A stretch of DNA of 5,793 nucleotides from Bacteroides sp. (GTDB lineage Bacteria > Bacteroidota > Bacteroidia > Bacteroidales > SM23-62), in assembly GCA_030592145.1 (NCBI GenBank), contig JAUVKJ010000126.1, positions 1-5,793 on the forward strand, read 5' to 3'. Positions 1-5,793 of the stretch are shown here, one piece after another; the stretch's first letter is position 1; every line of letters begins with the position of its first letter. The translations under genes and the position numbers were made by a program. The notes below the pieces were generated by a model, which saw nothing but the letters and a program-made list of their open reading frames with translations, was not told the origin of the DNA and searched no databases.

Positions 1-40
1 CATTACCCCGGCAATAAATAAACGGCATAACTAAATTGCT

Positions 41-48
41 TAACTTTG
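41..48 (+). promoter_or_regulatory. possible Bacteroidota-type -7 element before the aldo/keto reductase
   Basis: The octamer TAACTTTG matches the TAnnTTTG -7 consensus of Bacteroidota primary sigma-factor promoters exactly. It ends five bases before the ATG at 54, so transcription would start almost at that codon and give a leaderless or nearly leaderless mRNA. No TTG-type -33 element is visible about 20 bases upstream, so this may be chance. If real, it argues against the alternative ATG at 36. Confidence 0.22.
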
Positions 49-53
49 GTATT

Positions 54-1382
54 ATGAGAAAGCATTTTAACCGCCGGGCCTTTATCAAAAATTCTTCCCT
101 GGGTGCTATGGCCACACCCTTCCTTTTTCACAATAAGGAGGATAATGATGAGCAGAAATCCGGAATACCCGTAAAAATGTCCTATAAAACCCTTGGCCGG
201 ACCGGTTTCCAGGTATCTGACATTGCCATCGGCGCTCCACCCAGCGAAGCCGTATTGAAAGCTGCACTTAAATCAGGAATGAATTACATCGATACCGCAG
301 AACAGTATGGCAACGGGAACAACGAGAAGCTTATCGGCAAGGTGATCAAAGATTTTGACAGGAAGAAGATTTTTATCAGTACAAAGATCTATGAAGAGGG
401 AAAATATAAAAGCCAGCAGGATGTTGTCGAGAGGGTAAGGAAAGCAGTGGAAAGGCTGCAATCGGATTATGTCGATTGCGTGATGTTGCACAGCGCCGAA
501 AACACCCGGATATTGAAAGATGAGGCTTTCCATGGGGCCATGGATCAGCTTAAGGCAGAGGGAAAGGTAAAATACGTCGGTGTCTCCTGTCACGGATCTA
601 CCTGGTACCTACCCCCGGAAGAAGACCTGGAAACAGTATTGTTAAATGCCGTCGGGGACGGCCGCTTCGATGTGTTCCTGATGACTTACAACTTTGTCAA
701 CCAGGAAAAGGCAGAACGGGTGCTGAGGGCCTGTGCTGAAAAAAAGGTTGGCACCACCATCATGAAATCCAATCCCATGATCACCTTCAAGGCAGTTGAA
801 GGATTGATCACAAAGATGGAAGAAGAAAAAGGCAAACCCGTGAACGATACACTGATGGCATGGCGTGACCGCCTGCAGGATAAATCAAACCAGGCTAAAG
901 ATTACTTCGGCAAATACGGCATAGCCGACGATGAGCATCTTGTCGATGCTGCCATACAGTTTGTTATCAGCAACCCGGATGCCCATTCGGTCTGCCTGCC
1001 CTTCAAAAATATTTCCGACATTGAGCGGTGGATCCACCTGTCAGGAAAAACCCTTAAAAAAGAACAGGCTTCTCTTCTGGACTTCTACAGGAAACAATTC
1101 GGGGAATTGAACTGCCACTTCGGCTGCCGGGAATGCGCCACTGCCTGTCCCCATAATGTGCAGGTCAGTACCATCATGCGGTATAATTATTATTTCCAGA
1201 ACAAGGGACAGGAAAAATACGCAATGGAAAAATATGCCGCGCTGGAAGGCAATAAGGCAGATGTCTGCCGGGATTGCCCCGGGTACTGCGAAGATGCCTG
1301 TCCCCACGGAGTTCTTGCCAGGCACATGTTAAGCATGGCACACGAGAACCTGAGTACAGATTGTTCATTAAACCTTTTGTAA
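54..1382 (+). CDS. Tat-signal aldo/keto reductase with C-terminal double [4Fe-4S] motif
   Basis: This is an oxidoreductase of the aldo/keto reductase superfamily, a TIM-barrel fold that normally uses NAD(P)H to reduce carbonyls; the substrate here is unknown. Numbered from the ATG at 54 (442 aa), the N-terminus has a twin-arginine motif (NRRAFIK, Arg7-Arg8) followed by a weak hydrophobic stretch to about residue 25, with no clear AxA cleavage site. The barrel spans roughly residues 42-345. The catalytic tetrad is present: Asp80, Tyr85, Lys111 and His146. The C-terminus carries two ferredoxin-like cysteine groups, C354/C358/C361/C365-Pro and C405/C408/C412/C416-Pro, enough for two [4Fe-4S] clusters. 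The ATG at 36 would add six residues ahead of the Tat motif; I prefer 54 because it leaves a normal short Tat n-region. A lipoprotein gene follows after 6 bp, so the two were probably cotranscribed. Periplasmic location is inferred from the Tat motif only. The family call is firm. Confidence 0.9.
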   Translation: MRKHFNRRAFIKNSSLGAMATPFLFHNKEDNDEQKSGIPVKMSYKTLGRTGFQVSDIAIGAPPSEAVLKAALKSGMNYIDTAEQYGNGNNEKLIGKVIKDFDRKKIFISTKIYEEGKYKSQQDVVERVRKAVERLQSDYVDCVMLHSAENTRILKDEAFHGAMDQLKAEGKVKYVGVSCHGSTWYLPPEEDLETVLLNAVGDGRFDVFLMTYNFVNQEKAERVLRACAEKKVGTTIMKSNPMITFKAVEGLITKMEEEKGKPVNDTLMAWRDRLQDKSNQAKDYFGKYGIADDEHLVDAAIQFVISNPDAHSVCLPFKNISDIERWIHLSGKTLKKEQASLLDFYRKQFGELNCHFGCRECATACPHNVQVSTIMRYNYYFQNKGQEKYAMEKYAALEGNKADVCRDCPGYCEDACPHGVLARHMLSMAHENLSTDCSLNLL

Positions 1383-1388
1383 GATGGA

Positions 1389-2139
1389 ATGTCTAATTCT
1401 CACAAAGTCAAATTAAAACCAACCCGATTGAAACAAAAGATCGCATTACTGGCAATGCTCTCCGTGCTTGCGCTTGCCTTCACGGCTTGTACAAAAAAAC
1501 AGAAGAAATTACCCTTTGCTGACAATCTTGATCTTACTATGGAAGAAATTTTTGCAGACGATCTCATGGAAGATATCATGGCCGAATCCTTTGCTGTTAT
1601 TTTCGATGCATCGGAATATGGGATATTTAAATCAGAGGAAGAAGAGGATGGCCTCGATTGCCGGATTAAAACCGTGGAACACCCGGATCGAGGGTGAAAA
1701 TACCATAACCAACACCGGCCGGGTGGATGGATTTCTTGTATTCAGCATCGAACTTGATAAAGCAAAGATCACACGGACAGATGGCGTGGTGATCACGCGG
1801 AACGCAAGCAAGACCCGGATCTGGGTGAAAGGTGAAGAAACACCTGAAAGAAGGGATGATGTATTTGTGATCAGCGGAACCGTCAAAAAAGTAAACAGAG
1901 ACGGGGTGCAGATCACTAAAACGATCACGGATCTGGTGCGTGCCAGAAACTGCCGCTGGCCGCTCTCAGGCACCGTCGAAATCACAACGGACAATGACCG
2001 GCCCGATGCCTTGCTTGATTACGGAGACGGAAAATGCGACCATTGGGCGAGTGTCACGATTGGTGATGGAGACGAGTCCGGGACCAGGATCATTGACCTT
2101 AGGAACAAAGGCAAGAAATGGAAAAAGCAGGATGATTAG
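1389..2139 (+). pseudogene. Bacteroidota surface/periplasmic lipoprotein, broken by an internal frame change
   Basis: This is the remnant of a lipoprotein of unknown function. The first frame (1389-1697, 102 codons) begins with a basic n-region, a hydrophobic helix (about residues 18-33) and a lipobox-like FTAC with Cys34 as the lipidation site. An acidic stretch follows, then the frame stops. The adjacent +1 frame continues without a gap from about 1681 to the stop at 2137-2139. It encodes a beta-rich region with TRIEGE, TNTG, VKGEET, an RNCRWPLSG segment and LDYGDGKCD. From memory, intact Bacteroidota members carry Cys-Pro and IDYGDG segments between an acidic N-terminus and an 'NG-IEGT-TNTG' segment; those roughly 55-60 residues are absent here. 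The break is therefore better explained by an out-of-frame internal deletion than by a single-base error. The ATG at 1468 in the second frame lies inside the signal peptide region and is not a credible start. The gene follows the reductase by 6 bp and shows no Shine-Dalgarno site. Confidence 0.72.
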
Positions 2140-2141
2140 GA

Positions 2142-3002
2142 TTATGCGTGAACATGCTGTTCGGCGTGGTAGGAGGAGCGGACCAGGGGACTGCTTTCCA
2201 CGAAGCTGAATCCCATTTCCAGCCCTGTCTTTTGATACTCCCTGAATGTATCAGGGTGCACGTATTCCGATACGGGATGATTCTCCAGGGTAGGCTGAAG
2301 GTATTGCCCGATGGTCAGGACCCTGCAACCGGCCTGGCGAAGGTCTTCCATGGTCTCCAGGATTTCTTCACGGGTCTCTCCTAGTCCAAGCATGATCCCC
2401 GACTTGGAAATAACATTTTTCGAGGAAATATATCTTACCACCTTCAGGCTTGTCTCATACCTGTTCAGGCTTCTGACCCCGGGAGTGATTCTGCGAACCG
2501 TTTCCAGGTTGTGCGAGATGACTTCGGGTGCGGCGTCAATGACTTTCTGAACATCACGCGTATTACCTCTGAAATCGGGAATAAGGGTTTCCAGGGTAAG
2601 TCCGGGGTTGACCTCTTTTACCTTTCGGATGGTCCTTGCCCAGAACTCTGCGCCCCCATCATCAAGGTCATCCCGGTCGACCGAGGTCAGAACACAGTGA
2701 CGCAGTCCCAGGATTTTAATTGATCCCGCCAGGCGCGCCGGCTCGTTCCAGTCTGCCGGCATCGGTTTACCAGTCTTGACAGAGCAGAATTTACATGCCC
2801 GGGTACAAATCTCGCCCAGGATCATAAAAGTTGCCGTACCCGCATTCCAGCATTCCCCGATGTTGGGGCAATTCCCGCTTTTACAAATGGTGTGCAGGTT
2901 ATTCTTAATCGAAAGGTTTTTTAACCGGCTGTATCTGGCACCCTCCGGGCGTTCCATCCTGAACCATTCCGGCAGTCTTCCGGTTTTCTGTTTCCCACTC
3001 AT
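2142..3002 (-). CDS. lipA: lipoyl synthase (radical SAM sulfur insertion enzyme)
   Basis: LipA inserts two sulfur atoms at C6 and C8 of protein-bound octanoyl groups, giving the lipoyl cofactor of 2-oxoacid dehydrogenases and the glycine cleavage H protein; it is cytoplasmic. Numbered from the ATG at 3002 (286 aa), the auxiliary-cluster motif CX4CX5C is at C40, C45 and C51. The radical SAM motif CX3CX2C is at C66, C70 and C73 (CTRACKFC). The C-terminal RSSY motif, which supplies the serine ligand of the auxiliary cluster, is at residues 275-278. The segments TSVDRDDL, SHNLETV, GIMLGLGET and LTIGQYLQP are typical of the family. Length is normal. An in-frame ATG at 3035 would add 11 residues (MGIFGSILHHE); I prefer 3002 because family members start shortly before the 'PEWFR'-like segment and a -7-like motif lies between the two starts. 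No lipB or lplA is adjacent. The stop lies two bases from that of the convergent lipoprotein remnant. Confidence 0.96.
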   Translation of the reverse strand: MSGKQKTGRLPEWFRMERPEGARYSRLKNLSIKNNLHTICKSGNCPNIGECWNAGTATFMILGEICTRACKFCSVKTGKPMPADWNEPARLAGSIKILGLRHCVLTSVDRDDLDDGGAEFWARTIRKVKEVNPGLTLETLIPDFRGNTRDVQKVIDAAPEVISHNLETVRRITPGVRSLNRYETSLKVVRYISSKNVISKSGIMLGLGETREEILETMEDLRQAGCRVLTIGQYLQPTLENHPVSEYVHPDTFREYQKTGLEMGFSFVESSPLVRSSYHAEQHVHA

Positions 3003-3022
3003 TTCATGATGCAATATCGACC

Positions 3023-3030
3023 CAAAAATA
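3023..3030 (-). promoter_or_regulatory. possible -7 element of the lipA promoter
   Basis: Read on the minus strand, TATTTTTG fits the Bacteroidota TAnnTTTG -7 consensus. It lies 20 bases upstream of the preferred lipA ATG at 3002, giving a leader of only about 14 bases. Upstream, a TTAG at 3054-3051 is a poor match to the TTTG-like -33 element, with a spacer of 20 bases. The region is AT-rich and lies in a divergent intergenic spacer where a lipA promoter must be. Support is motif match and position only. Confidence 0.3.
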
Positions 3031-3043
3031 CCCAATTATTTTG

Positions 3044-3064
3044 AACCATTCTAAAAAATGGGTT
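3044..3064. repeat. imperfect inverted repeat in the lipA/activase divergent spacer
   Basis: AACCATT (3044-3050) and AATGGGTT (3057-3064) are inverted copies that pair with one bulged G around a six-base loop, CTAAAA. The repeat sits between the divergent genes, upstream of the possible lipA -7 element. It could be a regulator binding site or a weak hairpin, but it is short enough to arise by chance. The rest of 3003-3131 shows no ORF; it has a T-rich run at 3092-3097 and a TAAATTTA at 3103-3110 that resembles a -7 element for the rightward gene but lacks the final G and a well-spaced TTG. Confidence 0.3.
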
Positions 3065-3131
3065 AAGTCACGATTTGCCTGTTCCGGGTGGTTTTTTCTT
3101 AGTAAATTTAATAAGCGCTGGCTGAAACTAC

Positions 3132-5793
3132 ATGGTACTTGGAATTGATATAGGATCTACGGCACTCTCGGCTGTTCTGCTCGACCCCCGGGGACAGGTC
3201 GCAGGAACTTTCTACGAATTTCATTCGGGACAGATAGGCAGGGAACTTCAAAAACTTTCCGGTACGCTGCCCCCGGGCATTCTGCCCCGTATTGCCCTGA
3301 CTTCTTCATCCCGCCTGAACCTGGCAGGGATTGAAAGCACTGATATACAGACCGCCCTGATCAGGGCAAGCCGTTTCCCGGAACAGAGTCCTGATTATAT
3401 CCTGCATGTCGGGGCTGAAAAATTCTTCCTTATCAAACGGGATCCTCATGGAAGGTATGAGTCCTCCCGTACAAGTACTTCCTGCGCTGCCGGAACCGGG
3501 AGTTTCCTTGAGCAGCAGTCCCGCCGCCTTCTGATCCCTTCCATCGAAGAATTCTGCCTGATGGCGCAAAACAACCATGATGAAGTACCTGAGATTGCAT
3601 CCCGTTGTTCGGTATTCGCTAAAACCGACCTTATTCATGCACAGCAGGAAGGGCATTCACCCGAAGCCATCTGTGACGGACTCTGCAAGGGTCTCGCCAG
3701 GAACATTGCCGATACCCTGTTTCATGACTTTGTTGCAGGGAGGAAAATACTTTTTACGGGAGGGGTCTCCAGGAACCATATAGTAACAAAGTACCTGGAG
3801 GAAATGCTGGGAGCCGGGATCCTTGTCCACCCCCTGTCCCATCTTTTCGGTGCACTCGGAACGGGCCTCCTCACCCTGGATGGAGAGGGGAACACCGACC
3901 CGGAAGAACCGGACAGGAAAACCAGCCTTGCGGACCTGCTTGATCATTATTCCAAACCGGTAAACCACCGCGAGTATTTTTATCCTGCATTTAAGCCCTC
4001 CCTGACCAGATATCCGGATTTCAGCCAGACGGAAAGCCGGGTTCAGCCTTCAAAAATCAAGGGATTTACCGGAGATATGCAGGTAGAATTTTTTGAAGAC
4101 ATTGTACGGTTGAATCCGGAAGGCATTTACATAGGCATTGATATCGGATCAACCAGTACAAAAGCTGTCATCAGCACGGCTGATAACATTCCTTTGCTTG
4201 GCTATTACACCTATACTTCGGGAAAACCTATTGAAGCTATTTTCAGCATACTGGAAGCGTTCGATCAATACATGAGCGAAAATCATTGGGATCCTGAAAT
4301 ACTGGGTGTCGGCACTACCGGTTCCGGCAGGAAGCTGGTCGGAAAGATCCTGAACGCCGATCTGATCGTTGATGAGATCACGGCCCATGCCCGGGCGGCT
4401 GTGTATCTGGATCCCGACATTGATACCATCATCGAGATCGGTGGACAGGATGCCAAGTTTACGGTAATGAAACGGGGCGAAGTGGTCTTTTCCCAGATGA
4501 ATGCAGTGTGTGCTGCGGGTACCGGAAGCTTCATTGAGGAACAGGCAAATAAACTGGGTGTTCCCCTGGATGAATACGCCGGCAGGGTCATGAACCAGAG
4601 ATCCCCGCTATGCAGCGACCGTTGTACGGTATTTATGGAGCGGGACCTGAACTACCTTCTCAACCAGGGGTATTCGGTTGAAGAACTTCTGGCGGCTGTG
4701 CTTTACTCTGTCAGTGAAAATTATCTCAAAAAAGTGGCAATCGAGGGAATGATAGGGAAAAAGATATGTTTTCAGGGAGCTACCGCCAAAAACAAAGCAC
4801 TGGTAGGTGTATTTGAGCAGAGGCTCGGACAGGAAATAATTGTATCCCGGTTCTGTCATCTTACCGGAGCCCTGGGTGTCTCTCTTATCATGAAGGAAGA
4901 CAGGATCCGTTCCAGTCGTTTCCGTGGTATTCCGATCTACAAAGAGCATGTCCCTGTGAGAACGGAAATATGTGAGCTGTGCAATAATCACTGTAAACTG
5001 ACAATCGCAAATGTAAAAGACGAGGAAGTTGCTTATGGCTTTCTCTGCGGGAGGGACTATAAAACCCCGAAATATAAAGCCAGGGAAGGTGCCGGATTCG
5101 ACCTGCTGGCAGAGAGGCAAAAGGCTTTTTTCCTTCCTCCTGTTACCGGTAAAAAAACCAGCCTCGTCATAGGAATACCGATGGCCCTTCATATGTACGA
5201 GGAGAGCAATTTCTGGAAACAATTTTTTGCGCTATTAAAGATCCGGACAATCTTCAGTAGTCCCGGAAAGACAAGGCTCAGGGATGGTAAACACCTGGCA
5301 GGAGCGGAATTCTGTGCTCCCGTTGACTCCATGTACGGGCATGTCAAAGACCTTGTACATAAAGCAGATTATATCTTTCTGCCTGTTTTTATAGAATCCC
5401 GGGAACGCACCAGGACACATGAGCGTAATTACTGCTATTACACCCAATTCAGTCCATCCATTGTATCGCAGATCGAAGACGGGAGTATGATGGACCGGTT
5501 TATTATTCCAGAGATGGACTTCAGCCGGTCTCCCCGGATTTATAAAAAAGCCCTGTACCAATGCCTGAAAAAAGTCTTTAAGGACGAGTTCAGCTATCCG
5601 GATATAAGCCGGGCCTGGGACGAGACGGAAAGCCAGATCAGGCGATTATCCGAAAGCTGGAGAGAACGCTTTCATACCTGGTTCCGGCCCGGGGAGGGTA
5701 TTTCCGTGGCATTGCTGGGCAAGCCCTATGTGGTCCTTTCACCCGAACTGAATAAAAGTATTCCGGAGTATTTCTCGGTACGGGGCATCAAAT
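3132..5793 (+). CDS. tandem acyl-CoA dehydratase activase (BadF/HgdC type) fused to DUF2229 / dehydratase-like region; 3' end beyond window
   Basis: This is a partial gene: 887 codons are open to the window edge. The family couples ATP hydrolysis to transfer of a low-potential electron from a [4Fe-4S] cluster to a 2-hydroxyacyl-CoA dehydratase, a benzoyl-CoA reductase or a related double-cubane protein. Copy 1 (about residues 1-240) has DIGST at 6-10, the cluster cysteines C118 (CAAGTG) and C159 (SRCSVFAK), and FTGGVSRN near 208-215. Copy 2 (about 334-575) has DIGSTSTK at 337-344, TTGSGR at 395-400, GGQD at 437-440, C460 (CAAGTG), C498 (RCTVFMER) and FQGATAKN. Copy 1 has lost several nucleotide-site residues (S13 for Lys, SSSR for GSGR, GAEK for GGQD). 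A linker carries C614, C617, C621 and C639. From about residue 678 the chain resembles DUF2229, with GIPMALHMYEE, FCAPVDSMYGH (C728), YCYYTQ (C768) and LGKPYVVL near 863. From memory, full-length relatives are about 1,400 residues, so several hundred residues probably lie beyond. The start is firm: a TGA is in frame nine bases before the ATG, and no other ATG intervenes. No Shine-Dalgarno site is seen. The target is unknown. Confidence 0.9.
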   Translation, partial: MVLGIDIGSTALSAVLLDPRGQVAGTFYEFHSGQIGRELQKLSGTLPPGILPRIALTSSSRLNLAGIESTDIQTALIRASRFPEQSPDYILHVGAEKFFLIKRDPHGRYESSRTSTSCAAGTGSFLEQQSRRLLIPSIEEFCLMAQNNHDEVPEIASRCSVFAKTDLIHAQQEGHSPEAICDGLCKGLARNIADTLFHDFVAGRKILFTGGVSRNHIVTKYLEEMLGAGILVHPLSHLFGALGTGLLTLDGEGNTDPEEPDRKTSLADLLDHYSKPVNHREYFYPAFKPSLTRYPDFSQTESRVQPSKIKGFTGDMQVEFFEDIVRLNPEGIYIGIDIGSTSTKAVISTADNIPLLGYYTYTSGKPIEAIFSILEAFDQYMSENHWDPEILGVGTTGSGRKLVGKILNADLIVDEITAHARAAVYLDPDIDTIIEIGGQDAKFTVMKRGEVVFSQMNAVCAAGTGSFIEEQANKLGVPLDEYAGRVMNQRSPLCSDRCTVFMERDLNYLLNQGYSVEELLAAVLYSVSENYLKKVAIEGMIGKKICFQGATAKNKALVGVFEQRLGQEIIVSRFCHLTGALGVSLIMKEDRIRSSRFRGIPIYKEHVPVRTEICELCNNHCKLTIANVKDEEVAYGFLCGRDYKTPKYKAREGAGFDLLAERQKAFFLPPVTGKKTSLVIGIPMALHMYEESNFWKQFFALLKIRTIFSSPGKTRLRDGKHLAGAEFCAPVDSMYGHVKDLVHKADYIFLPVFIESRERTRTHERNYCYYTQFSPSIVSQIEDGSMMDRFIIPEMDFSRSPRIYKKALYQCLKKVFKDEFSYPDISRAWDETESQIRRLSESWRERFHTWFRPGEGISVALLGKPYVVLSPELNKSIPEYFSVRGIK

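Noticed and set aside
1665..1675. Programmed +1 ribosomal frameshift at the AAAA run (1668-1671) in the lipoprotein gene.
   Set aside because: Four adenines are a weak slip site and no stimulatory structure is evident. A shift here would also not restore the family segment that appears to be missing.
1468..2139. A separate 223-residue gene starting at the ATG at 1468.
   Set aside because: Its first ~70 residues are the out-of-frame reading of the lipoprotein signal and acidic region and look like no protein family. Only the part from about 1681 is plausible, as the continuation of the lipoprotein.
2148..3009. Several plus-strand open frames of about 70-80 codons across this stretch.
   Set aside because: They are antisense to lipA, which has every family motif in frame on the minus strand.
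3306..3968. Two adjacent minus-strand open frames of 116 and 103 codons.
   Set aside because: They overlap activase copy 1, where the plus-strand frame carries the CAAGTG, SRCSVFAK and FTGGVSRN motifs. Neither reverse frame is recognisable.
3132..4860. Split of the large gene into two separate activase genes.
   Set aside because: The frame is continuous through the inter-copy linker (about residues 240-335) with no stop, so this is one fused protein as far as the window shows.
4608..5222. A 204-residue minus-strand open frame.
   Set aside because: It lies fully inside the activase/DUF2229 coding frame, whose motifs run continuously across it. The reverse reading shows no domain or signal and is a shadow.

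Overview
This window looks like chromosomal DNA from an anaerobic member of the Bacteroidota, probably Bacteroidales or a relative. This is judged from protein style, not from any search. The evidence is a Tat-tagged aldo/keto reductase with two C-terminal Fe-S motifs, a lipoprotein of a kind I know mainly from this phylum, start codons without Shine-Dalgarno sequences, TAnnTTTG-type -7 motifs, and a very large acyl-CoA dehydratase activase. No tRNA, rRNA, CRISPR array, insertion sequence or phage gene is visible.

Bases 54-2139 (+ strand) hold a two-gene unit. It starts with a putative Tat-dependent aldo/keto reductase with an intact catalytic tetrad and eight Fe-S cysteines. Six bases later comes a lipoprotein gene whose reading frame is broken near base 1690. 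Both halves look like genuine protein, so I call it a pseudogene, probably produced by an internal deletion.

Bases 2142-3002 (- strand) hold lipA, lipoyl synthase, with all cluster ligands present. It converges on the lipoprotein remnant with only two bases between the stop codons.

Bases 3003-3131 are a divergent intergenic region with an imperfect inverted repeat and a possible lipA -7 element. From 3132 to the right edge (+ strand) a single uninterrupted frame encodes 887 residues and leaves the window without a stop. It is a tandem fusion: a degenerate BadF/HgdC-type activase copy, a second copy with all motifs intact, a cysteine-rich linker, and the start of a DUF2229 / 2-hydroxyacyl-CoA dehydratase-like region. 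This is the most interesting locus here. The layout suggests an ATP-driven low-potential electron donor built as an intramolecular pseudo-dimer and joined to an acceptor-like module on one chain. Its substrate cannot be told from the window.

The genes do not form one pathway. The common theme is Fe-S and low-potential redox chemistry in an anaerobe: an Fe-S aldo/keto reductase, the radical SAM enzyme LipA, and the activase fusion.
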